A stretch of DNA of 38,161 nt, taken from a virus. The notes below the pieces were generated by a model. That model was not told the DNA's origin, ran no database searches, and was given only the letters and a program-made list of their open reading frames with translations. A program made the translations under genes and the position numbers. The stretch spans positions 1 to 38,161 of the IMG/VR virus record IMGVR_UViG_3300010370_007246; one strand, 5' to 3'. Within the stretch, counting starts at the first letter, position 1; the number at the start of each line of letters is the position of its first letter. Positions 31,840-38,161 of this stretch are shown here, in pieces.

Positions 31840-32113
31840 CATCAGTACAACATATAGATGTTTGTAGTGATCTTTGGGTTTTCATTTTGATTTTGTTTTG
31901 AAGATTTCTTACAACTTCATTTCTAACCGAAGTTGGTAGATCAGTATACACTTTCAATCCATAAACCCAATCACACATTGCGGTTCTATGTTTGGACCCA
32001 AAAACGAAGAAAACATTTACCTTACTTAGGTCCATAAATTCATTCTGTTTGATCAATTCATTGACCAACTTCTGAATAAATCTTTTCATCATATCATTCC
32101 CTTCAACTGGCAT
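31811..32113 (-). CDS. Small protein, possible member of a paralogous family
   Basis: The protein has 100 residues; a start at M8 (32092, MMKRFIQKLVNELIKQ) is more like the paralogs. It consists of an N-terminal helix, beta strands (KVNVFFVFG, GLKVYTD), a helix and a final VIFAEISEL strand, the same order as the genes at 36338 and 37038, though identity is low. Function unknown. Confidence 0.6.
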   Translation of the reverse strand: MPVEGNDMMKRFIQKLVNELIKQNEFMDLSKVNVFFVFGSKHRTAMCDWVYGLKVYTDLPTSVRNEVVRNLQNKIKMKTQRSLQTSICCTDVIFAEISEL

Positions 32114-32136
32114 AGAAATGTGTTATAATTATAAAT

Positions 32137-32322
32137 ATGAAAAAAAATGATTCTGTTGGTATTTTTATCCCCATAAAGATAGGGGATTTAATTCTTACAG
32201 GGAGATTCAAAAACAAAAAAACTATTGTGAAAACAATAGGGGTTGACGAATATGGGATGCCAACCGTAAATGGTAAAAGAGTCATGAATTTCAGAATACC
32301 ACCAAAAGAAGAAAAGAAATGA
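32137..32322 (+). CDS. Hypothetical small phage protein
   Basis: The protein has 61 residues, basic, beta-rich (GIFIPIKIGDLILTGRFK, then MPTVNGKRVMNFRI), suggesting a small SH3-like or OB-like barrel. It is translationally coupled (ATGA) to the sulfotransferase that follows. The antisense frame over it is a shadow. Function unknown. Confidence 0.6.
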   Translation: MKKNDSVGIFIPIKIGDLILTGRFKNKKTIVKTIGVDEYGMPTVNGKRVMNFRIPPKEEKK

Positions 32323-32972
32323 ATTTTATTCACTCCGAAAAAACAGTTTGGATTCTACCTGAAAGAACTGCTACAAGGACAGTCGGTCAACTATTAAATT
32401 TTTGGGAAGTACAGATATTTGAAGGTAATCAATATAAAACATGTGTACCAAACAAAAACATCAATGGAGAGTTTTCACAAGGGTTACGCCACGAATGGAA
32501 CATACCTCAAACATTTTTTCATTATGATTTAATATTGAATGTAAGAAATCCTTATACAAGAATGAAAAGCTACTATTACTCACTTTTCCTTAAAAATGAT
32601 TGTAGTGGATCGGGTGACTGTCACATATCCTTTCTTGAATTTTTACAAAAATACGTGCCAGATTACGGTGGAATGTCATATCACTTTGGATTTGAGAAAG
32701 TTTTCACGGAAATTAAACCACCCAAGTACGTAGTAAAATACGAGAATTTGGCGGAAGATTTGATGAAAATACCATTCATAAATAAAAAACATAATGAATC
32801 CGAGGAGTTCAGGTCTGAGTGGGATAGAGTTGTGACTAATAACATTTTCAATAAAGAAACAAAAGGAAACTCCTACAATTATAGCGAACAAGAGGCAGAA
32901 TTAATCTACAATAGTTTTCAAAAACAATTTGAATTATTTGGTTACGAGGAAAATAGTTGGCGGTATTTATAA
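32319..32972 (+). CDS. PAPS-dependent sulfotransferase
   Basis: The protein has 217 residues. ILPERTATRTVG (about 12-23) matches the 5'-phosphosulfate loop and VRNPYTRMKSYY (Arg76, Ser84) the 3'-phosphate motif. KYENLAEDLMKIPFI and EQEAELIYNSFQKQFELFGY are the conserved C-terminal helices. It is a second enzyme of the class, distinct from 18557. It would draw PAPS from the kinase at 9814. Its start overlaps the 61-residue gene and its TAA overlaps the box of the next gene. Confidence 0.82.
   Translation: MNFIHSEKTVWILPERTATRTVGQLLNFWEVQIFEGNQYKTCVPNKNINGEFSQGLRHEWNIPQTFFHYDLILNVRNPYTRMKSYYYSLFLKNDCSGSGDCHISFLEFLQKYVPDYGGMSYHFGFEKVFTEIKPPKYVVKYENLAEDLMKIPFINKKHNESEEFRSEWDRVVTNNIFNKETKGNSYNYSEQEAELIYNSFQKQFELFGYEENSWRYL
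32964..32970 (+). promoter_or_regulatory. TATTTAT start-proximal box
   Basis: TATTTAT, then AATC, then the ATG at 32975: spacing of exactly 4 nt. It overlaps the stop of the sulfotransferase. Confidence 0.6.
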
Positions 32973-32974
32973 TC

Positions 32975-34675
32975 ATGAATAAAAATAAAATTCATGAGAA
33001 GATAGAAGACGTTGCAGGTGGTTCTCCCTTGTATCATCACACCTCTGAGGAAAGAGCAATATCAATACTCAATCAAAACAAACTGAGAGGTAGTTTACCT
33101 GATGATGATTATCTACAAAAAGATAAGAGATTAAGAGATACCAAAAACCAATCTGCGGTTTCATTTACGAGAGACAAAAACTTCCAACCTGGTATCAGTA
33201 TAGGATCTTCTTGGGAAATGCCTAAAGATCTTAATGTCATATTTGTTTTGGATAGAAACAAATTAGCCACAAGGTATAGAATAGAACCTTTCAATTACTC
33301 ATATTTGGATCCTGATTTCAAAGATCAACCTTACGAAAAAAATGATGAACTTGAGGAAAGAGTACTAACCAAATATATTTATCCATTAGACAAATACCTG
33401 TCAAAGATAATTTACAAGGGTAACGACGAAGAAGTGAAAAGAAAATTAGAACAATTTACAAAAGGGAAAATTAACGAATTAGCTCCAACCTCTAATGGGG
33501 TGAAAGAATTCCTTGCCGATGTTAAAGAAAATAAAGGTGCATTAAAAGCACTTGGTTTCCGTACTATCAAAGATCTCGAAAATTATATCTACGATTCTGA
33601 CTACAAAGATTTTCAGGAGTTGAAAAAGGAACTCAAGAAGTTCTTGGGTAGAGATGTGATTGAGGAACAAGAACAACTCGAAAGAATACCCAAAATCGCA
33701 GTTAAGATTTTTAATTACGTTGATTCATTACGTAAAGAAAACCCGAAATACAAAACGAGAAGTGAGATAGAAGAGCTTATCGGTAGAACTTTGACTTATA
33801 TGGGAATGGAAGAAGGTCTTAAAAAGTATTATACCGAACTCTACATTGCCAATCGAAAGAAAACAAAAAAATGGGAAGATTTAGGTCCTGAAGATATCAT
33901 CGATCCAAGAACCTTAGCGGGTAAAACAACGACGAACCCAAATGCTTATCAGTACACCAAAGCAATGTTACCATTCAAAGGATCTAATTTACAGGGCTTA
34001 TGGGAAAAAGATAGAAAAGGAATTCCAATTTATGTTGTTTTATCTTATAGATGGTATCCAATATTTTTGAACAAAGAAGGAAGATGGTACGAAGTCGTAG
34101 ATCGTTATTCTTCTTCAACTGCAAGACAAATATACAACTCAGATCCAACTCAACTGAGTACGAGATGGGATAAAAATCTTGAAGTTCCTGTTTACCTTGT
34201 GAATCCTGACGAGATGAAAAAACTCAGAAATGGTTTGAATCATGAAGAGTTGATGATCGGCAAAAGAGAACGACTTTTAGGTTCAAGAGAAGATCTACAA
34301 AAGAAGAGAGCTCAATTTTCCAAAACATGGGGTGATGCAAGTTGGCCAAGAATACAAGGAGAGGAACCTGAGGTCCCAACCAAAATCAAATACAAAATCA
34401 AGGACGTAATCCAAAAAGACAATAAAGTAATAATCCAAGTGGATATTGTTGATGTGAAAATAAGGAGAGGAAATGTAGGTATCGACACACCTCAGAATTA
34501 TCTTAAGGGAGAACTTCCTGGTATTACGAAAGAAAAAATCGAAAAATCCGTAAAAAGTGATTTGGTGAGAAACTTCAAAGAGTTTATAGGAAATAGATTA
34601 CCAAGTTATTACGATAACTTAGATTTAAAAGATTCCTTGATTGATTTCGAATTCAATCACGTAAAGAAGAGTTAG
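32975..34675 (+). CDS. Large protein with ADP-ribosyltransferase-like N-terminal domain
   Basis: The protein has 566 residues from the ATG at 32975; a TTG at 32957 opens the frame but precedes the TATTTAT box. The N-terminus reads LYHHTSEERAISILNQNKL, then AVSFTRDKNF, VIFVLDRNKLATRYRI and ELEERVLTKYIYPL, a layout like DarT/ART folds: H-[TS] start, SFTRD strand and an E-E-R Glu near the C-end of the domain. This is pattern resemblance, not proof. The remaining 400 residues are charged and unrecognised. A virion- or infection-stage effector is possible. Confidence 0.6.
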   Translation: MNKNKIHEKIEDVAGGSPLYHHTSEERAISILNQNKLRGSLPDDDYLQKDKRLRDTKNQSAVSFTRDKNFQPGISIGSSWEMPKDLNVIFVLDRNKLATRYRIEPFNYSYLDPDFKDQPYEKNDELEERVLTKYIYPLDKYLSKIIYKGNDEEVKRKLEQFTKGKINELAPTSNGVKEFLADVKENKGALKALGFRTIKDLENYIYDSDYKDFQELKKELKKFLGRDVIEEQEQLERIPKIAVKIFNYVDSLRKENPKYKTRSEIEELIGRTLTYMGMEEGLKKYYTELYIANRKKTKKWEDLGPEDIIDPRTLAGKTTTNPNAYQYTKAMLPFKGSNLQGLWEKDRKGIPIYVVLSYRWYPIFLNKEGRWYEVVDRYSSSTARQIYNSDPTQLSTRWDKNLEVPVYLVNPDEMKKLRNGLNHEELMIGKRERLLGSREDLQKKRAQFSKTWGDASWPRIQGEEPEVPTKIKYKIKDVIQKDNKVIIQVDIVDVKIRRGNVGIDTPQNYLKGELPGITKEKIEKSVKSDLVRNFKEFIGNRLPSYYDNLDLKDSLIDFEFNHVKKS

Positions 34676-34980
34676 TAAACATCATCATCTTCTTCATCGT
34701 AGAAGTCTGCTTCACCCCAATCAGTTGCTGGGTGTGACTCCCACTCAAAGTTATTATTAAACCAATCCATAATTAGATCGCCTGCTCTTTCACCGAAGAG
34801 TGTTATCATCTTTTCCAAGAAGTGAGGATTGATAGATAGGTAGTCTTCAAATGTATCAAAATATCTCATTCTGTTACCGAATACGGCAATGTCACCAAAG
34901 TCTTCAACTTCCCAAGTAAATACATCCATGTACTTATTGAATACTGCTTGTAATCTATCTTCTGTGATCAAATATTTCAT
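34672..34980 (-). CDS. Acidic small protein with tag-like N-terminus
   Basis: The protein has 102 residues. It begins MKYLITEDRLQAVFNKY, similar to the IITNEQL/ISESQL/LTESDL tags, and ends in an acidic tail (DFYDEEDDDVY). The middle is W/F-rich. Function unknown. It meets the previous gene tail to tail with a 4-nt overlap and is divergent from 35016, each with its own TATTTAT box. Confidence 0.65.
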   Translation of the reverse strand: MKYLITEDRLQAVFNKYMDVFTWEVEDFGDIAVFGNRMRYFDTFEDYLSINPHFLEKMITLFGERAGDLIMDWFNNNFEWESHPATDWGEADFYDEEDDDVY

Positions 34981-34987
34981 ACTATCT

Positions 34988-34994
34988 ATAAATA
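34988..34994 (-). promoter_or_regulatory. TATTTAT box (leftward)
   Basis: Minus-strand TATTTAT ends 7 nt before the ATG at 34980. Confidence 0.5.
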
Positions 34995-35004
34995 GATTGA
35001 TTTA

Positions 35005-35011
35005 TATTTAT
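35005..35011 (+). promoter_or_regulatory. TATTTAT start-proximal box
   Basis: TATTTAT, then GAGT, then the ATG at 35016: spacing of exactly 4 nt, the same sequence as at 17948. Confidence 0.6.
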
Positions 35012-35015
35012 GAGT

Positions 35016-35462
35016 ATGGAAAGGCACTATTTTGATTTCAAAAAACTTCTGAATGACGGGATCATATACATCACCCAATGTATGGATTTGAGCACAGGAA
35101 AGATGTGTGAACCCGAAATAGATCCGATGACGGGGGAATACTCTGATCCACGTGACTTTTCCAATTTAATTACATTATACAATTTACGTAACCCTGAAGC
35201 TGGCACCCAAGATCATATATTCAAAGCCATGAGAAACCTAAGACCCGATCTTGTCGACCAATGGCAAAGAGATCAGAAGACACTTGTGGACGCAAAATAC
35301 AATCAGATACTATGGGGGATCAATCAGAAGAACAAAAGACCTGAGGATTATTTGGCGGACAAACCAAATAAAGAAATCAAAAGAATAAGTGATATCATTT
35401 CGGGACAAGACGTATCACAACAATACCCAAAAAACAGTATTTCCTTTTACGATACAATGTAA
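35016..35462 (+). CDS. Hypothetical phage protein
   Basis: The protein has 148 residues from the ATG at 35016 (MERHYFDFKKLL), chosen over 35010 because the TATTTAT box ends 4 nt before it. It is mixed, with a Pro-rich middle (CEPEIDPMTGEYSDPRDFSN) and helices to the end. No recognised family. The stop lies next to the stop of a convergent small membrane gene. Single-gene unit. Confidence 0.65.
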   Translation: MERHYFDFKKLLNDGIIYITQCMDLSTGKMCEPEIDPMTGEYSDPRDFSNLITLYNLRNPEAGTQDHIFKAMRNLRPDLVDQWQRDQKTLVDAKYNQILWGINQKNKRPEDYLADKPNKEIKRISDIISGQDVSQQYPKNSISFYDTM

Positions 35463-35612
35463 TTAGAATTGATCCTGGCGTCTATTCTTACCAAGCTTGG
35501 TCAATAGATAAGCACACAACCAAACAAATACAAAGATTTGACCTGTTACAGGATAACCTGTGATTTTAAACGCTAAACAGAATATACCTGTTACAAAGAA
35601 TGTCTTGACCAT
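35463..35612 (-). CDS. 49-residue small membrane protein
   Basis: A small ORF of 49 residues with two hydrophobic stretches (TFFVTGIFCLAFKI and QIFVFVWLCAYLL) separated by GYPVTG, and a basic C-terminus (KNRRQDQF). Its own consensus -7 box lies upstream. It fills the gap exactly between the convergent gene and a divergent promoter region. Function unknown; a small membrane-active phage protein is plausible. Confidence 0.6.
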   Translation of the reverse strand: MVKTFFVTGIFCLAFKITGYPVTGQIFVFVWLCAYLLTKLGKNRRQDQF

Positions 35613-35630
35613 TGTATACGAATTTACTTG

Positions 35631-35680
35631 CAAATATACGGAACAATATTTGAATTCAATTTATTTTTTTCTTATTTTTG
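35631..35680. promoter_or_regulatory. Divergent Bacteroidota promoters
   Basis: Rightward: TTTG (35649-35652), 20 nt, TATTTTTG (35673-35680), ending 4 nt before the ATG at 35685. Leftward: TTG (35659-35657), 18 nt, TATATTTG (35638-35631), 18 nt before the ATG at 35612. Confidence 0.6.
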
Positions 35681-35684
35681 TCAC

Positions 35685-35738
35685 ATGGAAAAATTCATTC
35701 GCTGGTACCTACTAATCCTTTTCACATTTTTCGCTTAA
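35685..35738 (+). CDS. Possible 17-residue hydrophobic peptide
   Basis: A 17-residue ORF (MEKFIRWYLLILFTFFA) sits exactly 4 nt after a perfect consensus promoter, so a leaderless tiny membrane peptide is possible. Its TAA overlaps the stop region of the convergent gene by 4 nt. It is too short to support by sequence alone. Confidence 0.4.
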   Translation: MEKFIRWYLLILFTFFA

Positions 35739-36004
35739 TCCATTTTGCTCACTAAGACAGTCACGTTAGTAGAATTAGTGATTTCACCATATACAGGTCG
35801 GCTATTGACCCACACATCAACCAATCTTTCTGCAACCCTCTCTGAACATGAAAACATGGACTGAATTTTCTTGATCAAGATGTCCTCCAACTGAAACCAT
35901 TGCATATTTTTATCGGGGACACAAATACAATGACCAAACTTTGTCTTTTTGATATAAACGTCGGGATTGGATCCACTGAGATATTCGAACACTAACTTCT
36001 CCAT
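35735..36004 (-). CDS. Hypothetical small protein
   Basis: The protein has 89 residues from the ATG at 36004 (MEKLVFEYLSG); the frame opens at 36022, but the consensus -7 box ends 4 nt before 36004, so I use it. It is compact with Cys residues (FGHCICVPDK, MFSCSERVAERLVDVW) and a helix near the C-terminus. No known domain. Single gene, leftward. Confidence 0.65.
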   Translation of the reverse strand: MEKLVFEYLSGSNPDVYIKKTKFGHCICVPDKNMQWFQLEDILIKKIQSMFSCSERVAERLVDVWVNSRPVYGEITNSTNVTVLVSKMD

Positions 36005-36008
36005 TTTG

Positions 36009-36039
36009 CAAAAATACAACAATTATTCTTTCTTTCAAA
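36009..36039 (-). promoter_or_regulatory. Consensus Bacteroidota promoter, leaderless spacing
   Basis: On the minus strand TTTG (36039-36036), 19 nt, TATTTTTG (36016-36009), then CAAA and the ATG at 36004. A leader of 0-2 nt is expected. Confidence 0.7.
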
Positions 36040-36063
36040 TTACAGATTAACTAAATTTAGGAG

Positions 36064-36357
36064 ATGAAAAATCTTCCAATATTCCGAGTGATCAAGCACA
36101 CATATTATGAAAAGTGTAATATTAAATCAGAACGATATACCATACAAGTTAAAAAGAAGTTTTTATTCTTTTGGGAAAGGTGGTATACAATAAAAGAAAT
36201 GGTTTGTGGAATAGGAGACTGTTATAAAACCGCAATCCATTTTGATTCGGAGTCAGAAGCAATTTACGCAATTAAGAATTTACAGAACGGTTACTTAGCC
36301 GACGGATGGACAGGGGAAGTGTCGACCGTACTAGATTTTAATCGTCAATCAATTTAA
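36064..36357 (+). CDS. Hypothetical small basic protein
   Basis: The protein has 97 residues, beta-rich and basic (FRVIKHTYYEKCNIKSERY, KKKFLFFWERWYTIKE), ending with a Gly/Asp-rich loop. No recognised family. AGGAG lies directly before the ATG at a spacing too short for normal use. Its 3' end overlaps the convergent gene 36338 by 20 nt. Confidence 0.6.
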   Translation: MKNLPIFRVIKHTYYEKCNIKSERYTIQVKKKFLFFWERWYTIKEMVCGIGDCYKTAIHFDSESEAIYAIKNLQNGYLADGWTGEVSTVLDFNRQSI

Positions 36358-36586
36358 AGTCTACAAAAATATCACCAAGAATTTCGGGGGTTAACATTCT
36401 CCATAAACTTATGGTATCTTCCACTATTTTGATATAGTCTTCACGAGTCGCGAAATCCTTTTTCATGTAATAATTAACACGGTAATATCCACCATCCAGA
36501 CCAAACTGTTCGACCTCAACATGGTCGATCTCAGGGTACTGAGGGACTATAATTCTTTCACATACTTTTTGTAGCTGACTTACCAT
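36338..36586 (-). CDS. Small protein, paralog of 37038
   Basis: The protein has 82 residues from the ATG at 36586 (MVSQLQKVCERIIVPQYPEI); the frame extends to 36643 through a divergent promoter, so I shorten it. It shares with 37038 the order IIVPQYPEID, a beta hairpin with YYRVNYYM, a helix and IFVDFKLI. This is a duplicated phage family of unknown role. TATCTTTG plus a 4-nt gap precedes the start. Confidence 0.65.
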   Translation of the reverse strand: MVSQLQKVCERIIVPQYPEIDHVEVEQFGLDGGYYRVNYYMKKDFATREDYIKIVEDTISLWRMLTPEILGDIFVDFKLIDD

Positions 36587-36595
36587 AATACAAAG

Positions 36596-36607
36596 ATAAA
36601 TATTTAT
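36596..36607. promoter_or_regulatory. Palindromic ATAAATATTTAT divergent box
   Basis: The 12-bp palindrome puts TATTTAT on both strands: exactly 4 nt before the rightward ATG at 36612, and 9 nt before the leftward ATG at 36586. Confidence 0.6.
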
Positions 36608-36611
36608 TCTT

Positions 36612-36941
36612 ATGAACTTGCATGAAGAGACAAATAGGATCAAACAAATGATGGGGATTAATGAAAATACTTTCCTTAAAAGAAGGGTTTCTATGCACGA
36701 GTTAACTCAAGCTTTCGAAGACTCTCTTAACTATGCAACTCTCCAACTTCAAAGTCAAAAAAGCCGTGGACAATCAATGTCATTAGGAAGTTTTGCAGGT
36801 AATGTAATATCAATGACCATAGATGATATACATCCACAACTTATTGCAGACAAAGAAGATTTTCCATATGATGAGGTGTACAACTTTATTGCAATCGAAT
36901 ACCAAGAACCTATTATCACCACGTATAATCACCACAAATAG
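36612..36941 (+). CDS. Tagged small protein (EETNRIKQMMG type)
   Basis: The protein has 109 residues. The start MNLHEETNRIKQMMGINEN is a second kind of N-terminal tag I know from uncultured Bacteroidota phage proteins (E-x-x-RIK-x-[LM]MG). The rest is helical then beta-rich (SLGSFAGNVISMTIDDIHPQ, EVYNFIAIEYQEP). The start is fixed by TATTTAT-N4-ATG. Function unknown; maybe virion-associated. Confidence 0.65.
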   Translation: MNLHEETNRIKQMMGINENTFLKRRVSMHELTQAFEDSLNYATLQLQSQKSRGQSMSLGSFAGNVISMTIDDIHPQLIADKEDFPYDEVYNFIAIEYQEPIITTYNHHK

Positions 36942-36966
36942 ATTATCCACCAAGTTCGTTCATTTC

Positions 36967-37009
36967 GGACCAAAAACAATCCACTACACTAACGTTCCGT
37001 GGATGGTCC
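36967..37009 (+). other. Hairpin in gene-free stretch
   Basis: GGACC (36967-36971) and ATCCAC (36979-36984) pair with GTGGAT (36999-37004) and GGTCC (37005-37009). It lies between convergent genes with no T run, so not a classic terminator. Otherwise nothing is seen in 36942-37037. Confidence 0.45.
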
Positions 37010-37037
37010 TTCATTCACTCTCTTGTTGTATAATCGT

Positions 37038-37301
37038 CTAATCCTTAGTAAAGATAGTTACATCATCAAAATAAACACCTGATGGGGGACCAACTGATCT
37101 AAAAAGTGTGGTTACATCCTCTTGTATATCTCTTTCCACCCTATCAGGTAAATTTCCGTAAGACTTAGGATCCACCCATATCTCCAAATTATAGTACTGA
37201 CTGCCCGCATAGAAACGAGTAGTCCAAACAAAGTCATCAATCCATGGGTACTTAGGCATTATAATCTTTCTAATCAATCCGTACAGAACTCTTGTTTCCA
37301 T
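37038..37301 (-). CDS. Small protein, paralog of 36338
   Basis: The protein has 87 residues from the ATG at 37301 (METRVLYGLIRKIIMPKYPWI); the frame opens at 37325, but the TATTTAT box ends exactly 4 nt before 37301. It shares with 36338 the IIMPKYPWIDD start, aromatic beta hairpin (SQYYNLEIWVD), helix and FDDVTIF end. Function unknown. Confidence 0.7.
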   Translation of the reverse strand: METRVLYGLIRKIIMPKYPWIDDFVWTTRFYAGSQYYNLEIWVDPKSYGNLPDRVERDIQEDVTTLFRSVGPPSGVYFDDVTIFTKD

Positions 37302-37305
37302 ATGA

Positions 37306-37312
37306 ATAAATA
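37306..37312 (-). promoter_or_regulatory. TATTTAT start-proximal box
   Basis: Minus-strand TATTTAT, then TCAT, then the ATG at 37301: spacing of exactly 4 nt. Confidence 0.6.
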
Positions 37313-37326
37313 TCAATTTATCCAAA

Positions 37327-38161
37327 TCTACAATTTTTTATGAGTTTTGGAAAAATATAGAACCATCAAATTTCTCCAAATCCCCCACCTTATAGGTTGT
37401 CCCCCACTAATGAATGAACAATGTGAGATGGTGATGGAATAGTTTTCAGGTATAACCGAAAAAGACTACACTTCGTGATGATTATTCGGTTATAACCATA
37501 AACTTTTACAAGGGGTAAAGATATAAGTTTACTTTCATACCCATAGGGTAAAGTTATAACTTGACTATCCCCACAAATTCCCACCATATATGAGATGTTC
37601 TCGTTGAAGGGGACTGTAATAACCACCACATGAGGGGTCATCTAAAACATAACTCGTTGAAGATTAAAGGTTCGTAAACTCACTCCCCCGACCTTTCACC
37701 TAACTATCCCTTTTTTGCTGGAAAATATAACACTAAAAAAACTGGTCCTGGCACTATCAGGAGAGGGGAAAAAGTGGTCTTTATACTATCAGGAACAACA
37801 ATAGTGGTGGTAAAATGTGGGAATGAGTGGTGGGGAAAAGTGGGGAAATATGTGTCGAGGGGATTATCCCCCATCTAACACTCCCCTGACATTTTGACAA
37901 ATCCAAATATTTCTCAACAAAGTTATCCACATTGTCATATTGTCAGAGGGGTTTTTATTCACATTTGTATAATTTTTTATATGTTCCAAACATGTGGAAA
38001 ACTTTATTTATCCCCAAGGTTACACGACAAGATGACACCCATGCGAGGGTGGAGATATGGAATGAGGAGGAAGAGGTGGGGACACTATACTACGAGAGAC
38101 CAAAAGTGGGGTGGACAAAAAAACCCATCTCAACGAATGAGTGGGTCTGCGTGGATGCACA
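37327..38161. other. Gene-free repeat-rich region, possible replication origin
   Basis: No credible gene over 835 bp to the window edge. It holds a perfect DnaA box TTATCCACA (37923-37931), an opposed TTTTCCACA (37993-38001) flanking an AT-rich stretch near 37969-37985, and TTATCCCCA (38008-38016). Inverted repeats are TATAACCGAA/TTCGGTTATA (37451-37460, 37485-37494), a 12-bp palindrome AAGTTATAACTT (37551-37562) and GGTTATAACC (37489-37498). Direct repeats are CTCGTTGAAG (37600-37609, 37653-37662), GGGTAAAGWTATAA (about 37515 and 37547) and ACTATCAGGA (about 37754 and 37786). Many GTGGGG/TATCCCC words also occur. A hairpin lies near 38121-38145. Confidence 0.5.

Noticed and set aside
32103-32333. 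Minus-strand ORF over 32137-32322
   Set aside because: Shadow of the coupled small gene upstream of the sulfotransferase.
36823-37041. Plus-strand 72-residue ORF
   Set aside because: Out-of-frame shadow of the gene at 36612 running into a hairpin region.
37390-37641. Minus-strand 83-residue ORF
   Set aside because: Lies in the repeat-rich origin-like segment, covers inverted repeats and has no domain or start signal.
1-38161. CRISPR array or insertion sequence
   Set aside because: No regularly spaced short repeats with unique spacers and no transposase or terminal inverted repeats were seen.

Overview
The window looks like part of a large tailed-phage genome infecting a member of the Bacteroidota, probably a flavobacterium-like host. 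The DNA is AT-rich. Several genes and RNAs have the Bacteroidota promoter pattern TTTG-N19/20-TAnnTTTG, and Shine-Dalgarno sequences are nearly absent. Genes are short, tightly packed and often overlap as ATGA or TAATG. Phage-type families are present: a collagen-like fibre with a peptidase S74 chaperone, DUF3310, an orphan DNA methyltransferase and a Nudix hydrolase. No terminase, portal, capsid or polymerase gene is seen, so this is an accessory/late region and the phage assignment is inference.

Layout. 1-1964: a collagen-like fibre that runs off the left edge. 1961-4830: leftward genes, two with HExxH zinc-protease motifs. 4905-8600: rightward unknowns and a GT11 glycosyltransferase. 8616-11496: a run of small genes leading to APS kinase, an HxGH nucleotidyltransferase and a DNA methyltransferase. 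11541-15407: a candidate virion protein, a DUF5856-like protein, a DHH phosphoesterase and a cobalamin adenosyltransferase. 15404-16288: DUF192, Nudix and a tiny membrane peptide. 16289-17668: a non-coding RNA locus with an initiator-type tRNA-Met, a possible small RNA and a roughly 920-nt highly structured RNA with its own promoter and terminator. 17661-24918: SPFH protein, sulfotransferase, a nuclease-like protein, a CxxC array protein, a 2OG-Fe(II) oxygenase and a Zn-finger protein. 24921-28515: a TonB-dependent receptor and lipoprotein pair bracketed by two identical terminators. 28530-34675: thioesterase, 2OG oxygenase coupled to a GT2 glycosyltransferase, a third zincin, a second sulfotransferase and an ADP-ribosyltransferase-like protein. 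34672-37301: small genes on both strands. 37327-38161: a gene-free, repeat-rich segment with DnaA boxes, possibly a replication origin.

How the genes may work together. Two 2OG oxygenases, two glycosyltransferases, two sulfotransferases and an APS kinase/nucleotidyltransferase pair share the window with a collagen-like fibre. I infer a possible hydroxylate-glycosylate-sulfate decoration pathway, perhaps acting on the virion fibre. Expression also looks unusual. A TATTTAT box lies exactly 4 nt before eight start codons (5 nt before a ninth), and host-type -7 boxes lie 4-5 nt before three more. This suggests widespread leaderless mRNA, in a genome that also carries an initiator-type tRNA. Several unrelated proteins share short N-terminal tags that could be virion-packaging signals.
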